Assembly (NCBI GenBank): GCA_002239045.1
Contig: MPNN01000003.1
Coordinates: forward strand, 293,577-357,576
Direction: 5' to 3'
DNA length: 64,000 bases
Source of the DNA: SAR202 cluster bacterium bin127
GTDB lineage: Bacteria; Chloroflexota; Dehalococcoidia; Lucifugimonadales; Lucifugimonadaceae
Under the pieces are notes generated by a model, which saw only the letters and a list, made by a program, of their open reading frames with translations, was not told where the DNA came from and searched no databases. Shown one piece after another: positions 18,263-27,700 of the stretch. Made by a program: the position numbers and the translations under genes. The stretch's first letter is position 1, and each line of letters starts with the position of its first letter.

Positions 18263-19078
18263 CTATCCTCGACCAAGTGCGATTTCCGCTCTTAGCTGTT
18301 CCACCGCCGCGCGCGCCGATTGATCGAAATCGGACTTCGATTGGGAAGCGTAGATGATTCCCCGAGACGAATTGATGAGGATTGCTTCACCGCCCAATCT
18401 CGCCGTCTCAGTCGCGTCGCCACCTTGCGCGCCGACGCCCGGTATCAAGAAGGGAACATCGGGAAACTTCGCCCGCAGAGACGCCAATTCATTGGGAAAC
18501 GTAGCGCCAATTACGAGTCCGACATTGCCTCCGTCCGATCGAGACACCACCTGTTCCGCCACGATCTCGTACACCATTTTGCCGGTGCGGGCATCGGTTA
18601 TATCCTGCACTTCGATCGAACTTGGGTTTGAGGTCCTGCACACAACGAACACGCCGCGGTCGCGATACGCCAAGAACGGCGAGATCGATTCCCAACCTTG
18701 GTACGCATACACCGTGCAAGCATCTACATCCCAAAACTCGAACATCGCCTTCGCGTACGCCTCCGCAGTGTTGCCAATGTCCCCGCGTTTTGCATCGGCC
18801 AACACAAACGCATGGGGAGCTACATCACGGATGTGGCCGATCGTCTTTTCGAGCGCCTCCAGACCTTTGATCCCCATCGCTTCATAGAATGCATATTGCG
18901 GTTTGTAAGCGGCGACCAAATCTTGAGTGGCATCGATGATTGCACGATTGAACTCGAACACATCATCGATCGGCATCTTGGTCGGATCTGGATCAAGTCC
19001 CACGCATACACAACTGCCAGATCTCGAACGACCAAAGCTCAATCTGTCCGACATTCTCTCGGTAGCAACAACCGTCAT
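18263..19078 (-). CDS. pyrF: Orotidine 5'-phosphate decarboxylase (type 2)
   Basis: 271 residues. Converts OMP to UMP, the last step of pyrimidine synthesis. The active-site segment [20 protein letters not shown] carries the type 2 Lys/Asp pattern; [14 protein letters not shown] near residue 25 and [13 protein letters not shown] near 215 bind the nucleotide. Most other pyr genes are in the operon at 24.8-32.3 kb; pyrF is separate and paired with DUF951. Its start lies only about 20 bp from a divergent DNA glycosylase gene. Confidence 0.95.
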   Translation of the reverse strand: MTVVATERMSDRLSFGRSRSGSCVCVGLDPDPTKMPIDDVFEFNRAIIDATQDLVAAYKPQYAFYEAMGIKGLEALEKTIGHIRDVAPHAFVLADAKRGDIGNTAEAYAKAMFEFWDVDACTVYAYQGWESISPFLAYRDRGVFVVCRTSNPSSIEVQDITDARTGKMVYEIVAEQVVSRSDGGNVGLVIGATFPNELASLRAKFPDVPFLIPGVGAQGGDATETARLGGEAILINSSRGIIYASQSKSDFDQSARAAVEQLRAEIALGRG

Positions 19079-19098
19079 TTCGTATCCCCACTAGTTTG

Positions 19099-19848
19099 AT
19101 GCATACGCCACCTGAAATTATCTACGAATTCAGTCACGTTCGTTCCGACCCGCGCGCTCGAGAGCCGGTCGCACCTAGCCGCGAGGATGTCGAGTGGCTG
19201 TTTACGGCGTTGTACGACGCGTACGGACCACGACAGTGGTGGCCAACCGTCCACGGCGGATCGTTCGAGATGGTCATCGGTGCCATATTGGTCCAGAACA
19301 TCTCATGGTCTAACACCGAACGCGCATTGATCAACTTACGAGATGCCGACGTGTGGTCGTTCAAAGCGATCTCCGACACACCGGACGAAACGATGCACGA
19401 CTTGATACGACCATCCGGTTACTACAAGGCGAAGACTCGCAAACTCAAGGAATTCGCAGATTTCATCATGACGAATCACCATGGTGATCTGGCAAACCTC
19501 TTCGCGCTGCCGATCGGCGAAATGCGAAATCAACTGCTCTCGGTATGGGGCATCGGAGAAGAGACGGCAGACGACATCATCTTGTACGGAGCAAACAAAC
19601 CTTCGTTCGTCGTCGACGCCTACACGCGCCGCATTCTCGAGCGGTTGGGATGGGATATCCAGGGAAAGAGCTACTCGGCCTACCAGCAACTCTTCCACGA
19701 TCTCCTCCCTCACGACGCATACCTCTTCAACGAGTACCACGCCCTAATCGATTACCACGTCGCCCGCATCTGCAAAAAGAAACCGCTTTGCAACAAGTGC
19801 GTGCTTGCCGGAAATTGCCCTGTCGGTCTTGGCGTTACCCAGCCGTAA
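19099..19848 (+). CDS. Endonuclease III-like DNA glycosylase with 4Fe-4S cluster
   Basis: About 249 residues. HhH-GPD fold: FEMVIGAILVQNISWSNTER near residue 55, the hairpin VWGIGEETADDIILYG near 150, and the catalytic Asp in FVVDAYTRRIL near 173. Four cysteines near 225-245 (C-x6-C-x2-C-x5-C: CKKKPLCNKCVLAGNC) hold an iron-sulphur cluster. The position taken by catalytic Lys in Nth (GVGRKTA) is Glu here, as in monofunctional relatives such as MagIII, so excision of alkylated bases without strand cleavage is inferred. Its 3' end overlaps modC convergently by 14 bp. Confidence 0.85.
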   Translation: MHTPPEIIYEFSHVRSDPRAREPVAPSREDVEWLFTALYDAYGPRQWWPTVHGGSFEMVIGAILVQNISWSNTERALINLRDADVWSFKAISDTPDETMHDLIRPSGYYKAKTRKLKEFADFIMTNHHGDLANLFALPIGEMRNQLLSVWGIGEETADDIILYGANKPSFVVDAYTRRILERLGWDIQGKSYSAYQQLFHDLLPHDAYLFNEYHALIDYHVARICKKKPLCNKCVLAGNCPVGLGVTQP

Positions 19849-20911
19849 TGGTTATGCTGCTTGACTTAAAGAGAACGTAAACATCGACGTCTTTCTTTAG
19901 ATTGAGAGTTTCGACGGCATCTGAGGTCAACTCGACGACGAATTCGGGACCCGCGTCGACGAAAGCGAACGCAGCATATTCTCCCGTTTCAACGCGTTGG
20001 ACGGTACCGCGCAGGATGTTCCTCGCACTGATCGCGTCTGGCCGCTGCAATGCCAACATGATGTCGGATGCACTGATCGATGCAGTAACTCGTTGCCCGG
20101 GTTGGTAATCACCAACATGTGCGACAACGTCGATGTCACCGATGCGGATCGCACCACTTTCGGTAACGGTTCCAACGTATAGGTTGTCGATGTCGTCTCG
20201 CCCAATCCTAGTGGTGGATGCCACCTCTGCGACCAAGTCGACCACCGGTCCGAACGATTTAACGCGCCCCTGATCTAAAACCAATGCGAATCGTGCGAGC
20301 GCCATAACGTCTGACAAGGAATGCGAAACGTAGACCATCGGGATACCGTATCGCTCGTGAACCTGCTTAAGATAAGACACAACTTCATTGCGCAATCGGA
20401 TGTCCAGCGACGCAACAGGTTCGTCCAGCAAAAGGAGACGGGGCGAGGTCGCGACACCGCGAGCAAGCGCCACACGCTGACGTTCGCCGCCAGATAGGGT
20501 ATCTGGAAATCGATTCAATAGGCCCTGAATTTGCAAAAAACGACACAGCTCATCGGGGTCGATTACACGAAGGTCGGGCGGCGTCAGCCGATAGCCGTAC
20601 TCGATGTTCTGCCTAACAGTCTTGTGAGGAAACAGCATTCCATCTTGGAACACCATCGCCGTACGAAACGATTGCGGCGGTCGCCGTACCCGCCCGGTTG
20701 AGGAAAATATCGTCTCACCGTCAAACCTGACGTAGCCATCGTCGGGTGTGACCATCCCAGCCAAGCAAGCCAATAGGGTAGATTTGCCCGCACCCGACGG
20801 TCCAAACACCGCTGTGATGCCATTCGAGAATTTCCCCGATGCATCGAGAGCGAAATCGCCGAGTCTGATCCGCAGGTCGAAATCAAGAACAGGAGTGTCT
20901 CGCTCATCCAT
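19835..20911 (-). CDS. modC: Molybdate ABC transporter ATP-binding protein
   Basis: About 358 residues from ATG 20911, which overlaps the modB stop by 8 nt; an open upstream extension inside modB is rejected. Walker A is VFGPSGAGKSTLLACLAG, the signature is LSGGERQRVALARGV and Walker B is LLLLDEPVASLD. The C-terminal third holds a TOBE/MOP-like oxyanion domain (ISARNILRGTVQRVETGEYA, ASISASDIMLALQRPD). It energises molybdate (or tungstate) uptake with ModB and ModA and is the last gene of modABC. Confidence 0.93.
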   Translation of the reverse strand: MDERDTPVLDFDLRIRLGDFALDASGKFSNGITAVFGPSGAGKSTLLACLAGMVTPDDGYVRFDGETIFSSTGRVRRPPQSFRTAMVFQDGMLFPHKTVRQNIEYGYRLTPPDLRVIDPDELCRFLQIQGLLNRFPDTLSGGERQRVALARGVATSPRLLLLDEPVASLDIRLRNEVVSYLKQVHERYGIPMVYVSHSLSDVMALARFALVLDQGRVKSFGPVVDLVAEVASTTRIGRDDIDNLYVGTVTESGAIRIGDIDVVAHVGDYQPGQRVTASISASDIMLALQRPDAISARNILRGTVQRVETGEYAAFAFVDAGPEFVVELTSDAVETLNLKKDVDVYVLFKSSSITITAG

Positions 20912-21581
20912 TCGATCCACTCCTAGCAACCATGCGATTACGCTGCTGGGCGACGAGCCGATTATGTACCGCCAACGCGATCCCACCGATGACTATCGAA
21001 ACCGCAGCAAGTGACCACGCTTCCGAAAAATCTCCAGCCGAGATGCGGGAAAAAATGGCGCTGGGCAGGCCTTGAGTGCTACCTGGAATGTTCCCAGCAA
21101 ATACGATCGTTGCTCCGAACTCTGCGAATGATCGAACGAATCCGAGGAGCAATCCGGCGGCGATCCCGCGTTTAGCCAATGGCAGGATGACATCCCACGT
21201 CGCGCGCAGCCGGCCAGCACCGAGATTGCGCGCCGCGAAAACCAATCGCGGATCGACCTCCCCAAGTCCCGCTACGAACGCGCGCACGACCAATGGGAAT
21301 GAAACAACGGCCGACGCTATCGACATCGCGACCCAACTGAACGCCAATCCTTCCGAAAGCGGACCAAGTGGGCCCGTCGCTCCGAAGAACCACAGCAGAA
21401 CGAACCCAACGGCGACCGGCGGCAACGCCAATGGCATCGAGACCATCAGGTCGAGAATGAAGGCGACGCGGCCAGTGTTCCGAACTAGGTAGCTGGCTAT
21501 GAAGAACGCCGGGATCGCCATGCCGACGGTCGCGACTAATGCCGTCTGCAACGACAGCAGGGTCACGTCAAGCAATTGCAT
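20904..21581 (-). CDS. modB: Molybdate ABC transporter permease
   Basis: 225 residues with about five membrane helices (LQTALVATVGMAIPAFFIAS, LDLMVSMPLALPPVAVGFVL and others). The EAA loop that docks on ModC reads FAARNLGAGRLRATWDVILP. The RSFAEFGATIVFAGNIPG segment is typical of ModB/CysT-type permeases. It lies 14 nt after modA and overlaps modC. Confidence 0.92.
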   Translation of the reverse strand: MQLLDVTLLSLQTALVATVGMAIPAFFIASYLVRNTGRVAFILDLMVSMPLALPPVAVGFVLLWFFGATGPLGPLSEGLAFSWVAMSIASAVVSFPLVVRAFVAGLGEVDPRLVFAARNLGAGRLRATWDVILPLAKRGIAAGLLLGFVRSFAEFGATIVFAGNIPGSTQGLPSAIFSRISAGDFSEAWSLAAVSIVIGGIALAVHNRLVAQQRNRMVARSGSNG

Positions 21582-21595
21582 CGCCCCTCATGTAT

Positions 21596-22342
21596 CTACC
21601 GCTCAAAGCCGTGTCTTTCGAAGATTGTGCGCGCGGCCAGCGATTGCAGGAACTCGATGAATTCGCGGGTAGGTCCGTCTCCTGATATCGGCGCCGCGTA
21701 GTATTTCGGTTTAGTCGTCTCGGTCATCCCTGAGATGTCGAACACAATCTCAACTCCAGTCGTCGACAAGGCATCGGTTCGATACACGAAAGCGTACGCT
21801 ACGTTGCCAGATTCGGCGGCAGCGAGCGCGGCTCGCACATTGAGCGTTGGCACGATCTGATCCTGCAACGAGTCGAGTAGGCCGAGTTCGCGGAGTGCGG
21901 CCTCAACATACTCCCCCGCTGGCGAAGTCGCAGGATCGGGAATCGCGATCTTCCCGGCCCCGACCAACTGAGACGGGTCGTTATGATTTGCGACCGAGGA
22001 CGATGATTTGACTACGACCAAGCGATTGGACAGTATCTGCGCGATCTCGCTCTCCGCCACTTTTTCGGCAACGACGAGTTTATCGATAGGGGTTTCGCCA
22101 GCGAATATGACGGCATCGCCGGGCGCACCAGCGATGATCTGATTGGCGATCAGGTTCGAACCTGCAAAGCTGAAGCGCACCGATTTGCCGGTCTCGGCTT
22201 CGTATTCAGCACCCGCTTCTTCCAGCACGTCGACAAGCGATGCGGCAGCGTGAATTAACGGCACGTCGGCATCACGCGAACATCCGATCGCCATCGCCGT
22301 TCCGAGCGCGATGGCAACCGCGATGATCGTTAGTCGCCGCAT
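21596..22342 (-). CDS. modA: Molybdate-binding lipoprotein
   Basis: About 248 residues from ATG 22342; an upstream in-frame start would place 20 charged residues before the signal sequence. RRLTIIAVAIALGTAMAIGC ends in a lipobox Cys. The mature part starts LIHAAASLVDVLEEAGAEYE, the classic ModA opening, followed by RFSFAGSNLIANQIIAGAPG and DAVIFAG. It captures molybdate outside the membrane for ModBC. It is divergent from a methyltransferase gene about 90 bp away. Confidence 0.92.
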   Translation of the reverse strand: MRRLTIIAVAIALGTAMAIGCSRDADVPLIHAAASLVDVLEEAGAEYEAETGKSVRFSFAGSNLIANQIIAGAPGDAVIFAGETPIDKLVVAEKVAESEIAQILSNRLVVVKSSSSVANHNDPSQLVGAGKIAIPDPATSPAGEYVEAALRELGLLDSLQDQIVPTLNVRAALAAAESGNVAYAFVYRTDALSTTGVEIVFDISGMTETTKPKYYAAPISGDGPTREFIEFLQSLAARTIFERHGFER

Positions 22343-22433
22343 GTACACCAACTTGATTTCCCTGATAAAATTAGGAGTTGACCTTAAGAAGGCTCGCCTC
22401 ATCCATCAGTCAACCAGCAACTTCGAGGTTTCG

Positions 22434-23279
22434 ATGCCGAATTCCGATCCTTCCCACCATTCGGATGAATACTCTTTCACCGAGTTTTCTTCGCAACCCT
22501 TTTATCGCCGGGTCAACTCTCAACTAGTCGACATGTCCGGCGTGTTCAATCAGCATAAGATCATCGACTTGGGTTGCGGAACCGGCGGCATCACCAAGCT
22601 AATCCTAGATCGTCTCAACGGTACCAAAGAAACCATCATATATGCGGTTGATCACTCAGCCTCAGCGTTGAGGTCTGCCGTCGATGATTTAGGTGGACGT
22701 AGGGAAGCTGTCGTACGATTTGTGCACTCCGAAGTCCAGAATTTGGCTACATCGGTTAACGAACAAGTCGATGCGGTCATTTATTGCAACTCGATCCATT
22801 ACGTCAACGATAAGGCGATGTTGTTGAGACAGATCCGCGATCGGTTGCGACCCGGTGGGATTTTGGCATTCAACACTTCGTTTTTCGAAGGCTCGCATCC
22901 GCCCGAATCGCACGATTTTTACCGCCGCTGGATGATGCGTTCGCTTCGGACTTTACGCCGAGATCATGGGATGTTTCCAGACAAGAATGCCGACAAAACT
23001 GGAGCACGTCGGCAGCTTACTCCCGAGGAATACGAAGAGCTGTTGAATGAAGCTGGATTTGAAGTCGTGCGACGCGAGGATTTCACGGTCCAGGTACCCG
23101 AGGTCGGGTTTTACCACATCAGCGGATTCCGAGACTGGATCGAAGGCATCATGCCCGGGGTCCCGCTCGGCAAAGGTCGAGACGCCCTTCAGAAATCACT
23201 CAATCAGGTCTTCAAAGAGATGGAGATCGAATCGGTTCCTAGGATCTGGTTGACAGTCATGGCGAAACGGGCGAAGTAA
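22434..23279 (+). CDS. SAM-dependent methyltransferase (class I)
   Basis: About 281 residues from ATG 22434. Motif I is IIDLGCGTGGITKLIL, motif II lies in AVDHSASALRSAVDDLGG, and the post-II region is VDAVIYCNSIHYVNDKAMLL then LRPGGILAFNTSFFEG, a normal Methyltransf_11-type core. The C-terminal ~120 residues (YRRWMMRSLRTLRRD, TPEEYEELLNEAGFEVVRRE, FRDWIEGIMPG) probably shape substrate binding. The acceptor is unknown. It is divergent from modA; no functional link to molybdate is evident. Confidence 0.85.
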   Translation: MPNSDPSHHSDEYSFTEFSSQPFYRRVNSQLVDMSGVFNQHKIIDLGCGTGGITKLILDRLNGTKETIIYAVDHSASALRSAVDDLGGRREAVVRFVHSEVQNLATSVNEQVDAVIYCNSIHYVNDKAMLLRQIRDRLRPGGILAFNTSFFEGSHPPESHDFYRRWMMRSLRTLRRDHGMFPDKNADKTGARRQLTPEEYEELLNEAGFEVVRREDFTVQVPEVGFYHISGFRDWIEGIMPGVPLGKGRDALQKSLNQVFKEMEIESVPRIWLTVMAKRAK

Positions 23280-23297
23280 CTACTCCCGACAACGGCC

Positions 23298-23328
23298 GCG
23301 TCATTCCGGCGCACGCGAGAATCCCAAT
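23298..23328. repeat. Palindromic intergenic repeat
   Basis: GCGTCATTCCGGCGCACGCG followed by AGAATCCC is a degenerate copy of the dispersed GTCATTCC element, 19 nt after the methyltransferase stop. Confidence 0.65.
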
Positions 23329-23346
23329 AAGCAACAGCGAACGGCG

Positions 23347-23430
23347 TCACGGCGCGGTCAAACTGATTTCGACGCCTTCGATGTCCGCGCCGTCAATGAT
23401 GGCGCCTGATCCGGTTTTCCAATCAATCAT
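23347..23430 (-). other. Out-of-frame coding-like tail of the neighbouring lipoprotein
   Basis: In the frame shifted relative to the lipoprotein stop (23423-23425), ATG 23430 opens 27 codons reading MIDWKTGSGAIIDGADIEGV then EISLTAP, ending at TGA 23347. The composition looks like real protein (alternating hydrophobic/acidic beta pattern). It may be the original C terminus lost by a frameshift, or chance. See findings. Confidence 0.35.
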
Positions 23431-24781
23431 GGGCGATGTAATCCAAACCGACTTCAAGGCGGACGGCGTCGTTTTCAAGGGTGACTAAAGCGTTTCTCAA
23501 ACTACCCACGTTTGAAGGATAGTGGGTCGATACGCGGATGATCGGTTGGCCGTTCGCTTTCGGCGGTTCCACTACGACACTCCAGTAGGGAATAGCCGAG
23601 GGTTTCACAGTACGCGCGCCGTAAACTTCTATCGTGCTGGCGCAATACAGTTGAATCTTGGGTTCGCCTCGCGCCGACGGAAACTTGAGGGATCCCATCC
23701 AAGTGTCGTTCACGTAATAACCGAACCAACGGCCTTCGTCGTCTGTTTCTTCGGCAGAGATTCGTAAGGTGTATCGACCGGATCCCCAATCATAAGGGGT
23801 CCGTACGGATAGGAAATCACCTTCGTAATCTCCAGCCTCAACCCAAGAGTCTTGGGGGCCGCGAACACCTTGATTGTTTGGCACGTCCCAAACGGAGAAA
23901 ATCGCGCCCTTCCCGATGTTTCGCCATCCCCCCTTCGGACCGGTGTTGATATCAGTTTGAAGACCGAAGTAGGCACCGTGATCGCCGATTGTAAACGGGG
24001 TGCACGCAATCAAATACAGTCCGTGTTGGCCGCGGTATTCGATATCGTTTTGGATTTCAACCGTTATTTCGATTTCGTCCGTCGGTCGGGACCACCGCCA
24101 GTCGACGAACAGCATCGCCCGCGGGACCATCATCGGTTTATCTAGGATCGCCTTCGCTTCGGATGGTGTCAGCGTGGGTGTAGGCGTGATCGTAGGGGTT
24201 GGTGTGACTGTTGGAGTCGGTGTCGACGTCACCGTGGGGGTCGGGGTCACGGTAGGGATATGCGTCGCAGTCGGAGTGAGTGTCGCAGTTGGAGTGTGAG
24301 TCGCAGTAGGTGTTTGCGTTGGCGGCTCGGTCGCGGTTGGGGTAGGAGTATGCGTTGGGGTGGTTGTTGGCTTAGGAGTTGTCGTCGCGGTCGACGTCGG
24401 AATCGAAGTTGAGGTCGGGAGATCGGTGGGGATGGCCGTCGGAGTCTGAGTCGCAGTCGGAATGTGCGTTGCCGGAGCGGTGAGTGTCGCCGTTGCGGTT
24501 GAGGTGGGAGTAACAGTCGGCGTGGGGGTTGAAGTTGCGGTCGAAGTTGTAGTGGGTATCGCCGTGCTGGTCGAGGTTGGAGTCGGAGATGCGGTTGGCG
24601 TCGCAGTTGGCGCGACTGTGGGCGTGGCAGCACTGGTCGGCGTGGGCGCTGGTACCGGCGTAGGGTCCGGGTTGTCGGAGCAGGCGTTGAGGGCCGCGGC
24701 TAACAGAAGTGCACAGAAGATGGCGATGCAGATTGTTTTCGAGGACGCGACTTTCGGAATCTGGCGCGGATCGACGATCAT
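23423..24781 (-). CDS. Predicted lipoprotein with Thr-Pro linker and DUF3472-like domain
   Basis: 452 residues. The membrane-leading segment TICIAIFCALLLAAALNAC suggests a lipoprotein (LNAC). Residues ~38-210 are a TPTPT/TATPT linker. The globular C-terminal part has RAMLFVDWRWSRPTDEIEIT, GAYFGLQTDI, KGAIFSVWDVPNN and ESWxEAGDY-like segments that recall DUF3472, a domain of secreted proteins of unknown function; this match is from memory and moderate. It follows carB on the same strand by 17 nt but differs in role, so linkage may be incidental. Confidence 0.65.
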   Translation of the reverse strand: MIVDPRQIPKVASSKTICIAIFCALLLAAALNACSDNPDPTPVPAPTPTSAATPTVAPTATPTASPTPTSTSTAIPTTTSTATSTPTPTVTPTSTATATLTAPATHIPTATQTPTAIPTDLPTSTSIPTSTATTTPKPTTTPTHTPTPTATEPPTQTPTATHTPTATLTPTATHIPTVTPTPTVTSTPTPTVTPTPTITPTPTLTPSEAKAILDKPMMVPRAMLFVDWRWSRPTDEIEITVEIQNDIEYRGQHGLYLIACTPFTIGDHGAYFGLQTDINTGPKGGWRNIGKGAIFSVWDVPNNQGVRGPQDSWVEAGDYEGDFLSVRTPYDWGSGRYTLRISAEETDDEGRWFGYYVNDTWMGSLKFPSARGEPKIQLYCASTIEVYGARTVKPSAIPYWSVVVEPPKANGQPIIRVSTHYPSNVGSLRNALVTLENDAVRLEVGLDYIAHD

Positions 24782-24798
24782 ACCAATAATCTACGGGT

Positions 24799-27700
24799 TT
24801 ATGACGGCGGTGCGCGCCCGCCCACGTACTCCGTCAGCGTCATCACGTTGAGTCCGCCGTTTGTATCGCCGGTCGTCTCAGGCGCGTAGACAGCCTCCAC
24901 GGCGCAACGAGCGGTGTCAATGGATGTGAAGCACGGTATGCGACGCTCCACCGCGGCTCGGCGGATGTAGAAACCGTCTTGTTCGGCATCTCGTCCGCCA
25001 GTTGGGACGTTCACCACGGCCTGGACCGTGCCGTCGTTGATCACGGTCACTACATTAGCTTTGTTGCTGGAGAGTAGCCGCTCTACTTCCGTCACCGGAT
25101 AACCCAGGCTTTCAACGAAGCGCGCGGTTCCCGAGGTGGCATAGATCCCATGACCGTTGTCGCCGAGAGCGCGGACTAGCCGTTCGGCGTCGGGTTTTGC
25201 GGAGTCGGCGATGCTCATGAGAACGTTGTCGCCTTGATTGATTGAATGCGACGATGCGATGAGTGCTTTCGTGACGGCAGGCACGTATGAGCGGTCGATA
25301 CCCATAACCTCGCCAGTAGATTTCATCTCCGGGCCGAGAAACGTGTCAACGCTGGTGAGTTTGGACATCGAGAACACCGGTGCCTTTACGGCAACTAGGT
25401 CTTTGCGAGGCATGAGTCCGGTGCCCCACTCCAAGTCGCGCAGTTGTTTGCCGAGCATGACTTGCGTGGCGATCTTGATCATCGGGATGCCGGTGACTTT
25501 GGAGATGAACGGGATGGTGCGTGAGGATCGTGGGTTGACTTCAATAATGAACGTTTCGCTCTCGCTAATCTGCGATTCTGAGCGCCCCGGGTCGGCGGCG
25601 TTGCTGCGGTAGGTACCACCTCCGGTTATGACGTACTGGATGTTCATGAGACCGCGCACATTGAGCATTCGGCCGATTCGTCGGGTGTATTCGACGATGG
25701 TCTCGATTTCGTCGCCAGTCAACCATATGGCAGGATAGACAGCGAAAGAGTCTCCGGAGTGTACCCCGGCGCGTTCGATGTGCTGCATGACACCCGGAAT
25801 CAAGATGTCTTGCCCATCGCAAACGGCGTCGACTTCCACTTCAATCCCTTGGAAATACCGGTCCACCAGAATCGTCTGACCGGGTGCTGCGCGCAGGGCA
25901 CGATCGAAATAGCGTTCCAGTTCGTTGCTGTTGTCCACGATCTCCATCGCGCGCCCACCAAGGACGTAGCTGGGGCGGACCAGCACGGGGTAACCGAGGT
26001 TATCGGCCAGAGCCAATGCAGTCTCGGTGTTTGTCGCGGTTCCGCCTGGTGGCAACGGCAATCCATTCGATGCCGCCAACTGCTCAAAGCGACCACGGTC
26101 GGTGGCATTGTCTATGACATCCGGGTCGGAGCCAAGAATCAGATCTTGTAATCCGGCTGCGTTCAGCGACTGCGATAAGTTGATCGCCGTCTGCCCACCG
26201 AATTGAACAACGATGTTCGGCGCGACGACACTATCGCTCTTTGTGGCTCCTTTTCCCATCTCGTTGTCGATGATGTCGCGAACACTCTCGTCGTCGAGTG
26301 GTTCGAAGTAGAGACGGTCAGAGGTGTCGAAATCGGTCGATACCGTCTCCGGGTTCGAGTTGATCATGATCGCGCGCATGCCCTCGTTCTGGAGGGCCCA
26401 TGCCGCGTGGACCGAACAGTAATCGAACTCGATGCCTTGGCCGATGCGTATCGGTCCCGAACCGATGACGACTGCCGATGCGACGCCGATGGGTTCGGCT
26501 TCGTTCTCTTCTTCGTAGGTGCTGTAGAAATACGGCGTCGTCGCTTCAAATTCGCCCGCGCAAGTGTCAACCATCTTGTAAACGGGAAAGATACCGAGGT
26601 CTCTGCGCATCTCTCGCACGCGTTCGGCGAGGCCAAGGTCCGAAAACTCGGCAATGTCCTCGTCGGTTAGCCCGATGCGTTTTGCTTCACGGAGCAAGTC
26701 GGCGCTAAGAAATTCCGATTCGCGCAATCTTCGCTCCATGTCAACGACCCGCGCCAATGATCGAGTGAACCAAAGATCGATGCCAGTTGTCAGTGTCAAT
26801 TCTTCAGGTGTCGTGCCAGTGCGTAGTCTGAACGCGAGTTTCCATAGGCGCATGTCATCGGCCGAAAGATCTTCATCTGGAAGCCCGTTGATTCGCCACT
26901 CCGGGTCTTCCCAACGCAGGGAACGTTTACCGTCTTCGAGGGATCGGATGGCCTTCATCAAAGCGGCTTCGAAGCTGCGATCGATGGCCATCACCTCTCC
27001 GGTGGCCTTCATCTGGGTACCCAGTGAACGGTCCCCGCCTCCAAATTTGTCGAAGGGCCAGCGCGGTATCTTGGCGACGCAGTAGTCAAGAGCTGGTTCG
27101 AATGCCGCGCGGGTCTTGCCGGTGACGACGTTGCTAATCTCGTCAAGATGTAGACCGAGCGCGACTTTCGCAGCGACGCGGGCGATCGGATAACCCGTGG
27201 CTTTGCTCGCCAATGCGGAAGAGCGAGAAACCCGCGGATTCACTTCAATCACCGTGTACATTGGGCCATCGTCGTCGTAACGAGAACCTTCGCCTAGTTT
27301 CTCGCCGACTTCCTTGCCCGGCCGATAGGCGAATTGGACGTTACAACCGCCTTCGATCTTCAAGCCGTCGATGATGTGCAACGCGGCGGTTCGGAGGCGT
27401 TGATAGTCTTTGTCGGTTAACGTCTGGCTGGGAGCGACCACGATGGAATCGCCGGTGTGGACGCCCATCGGGTCGAAGTTTTCCATGTTGCAGACCGTGA
27501 TGACGTTTCCGGCACTGTCCCGCATCACCTCGTACTCGACTTCTTTCCAACCCAGCAGCGATTTCTCGATTAATACTTGCCCGACCAACGAAGCCGCCAA
27601 GCCCGCTTCTGCGATCTCGTGAAGCTCTTGGACATCTTTTGCGACACCACCGCCGGTCCCGCCGAGGGTGTACGCAGGTCGAACGACGACGGGATACCCG

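Noticed and set aside
24462..24851. Plus-strand open frame of Val/Gly repeats
   Set aside because: It is the antisense reading of the lipoprotein's Thr-Pro linker.
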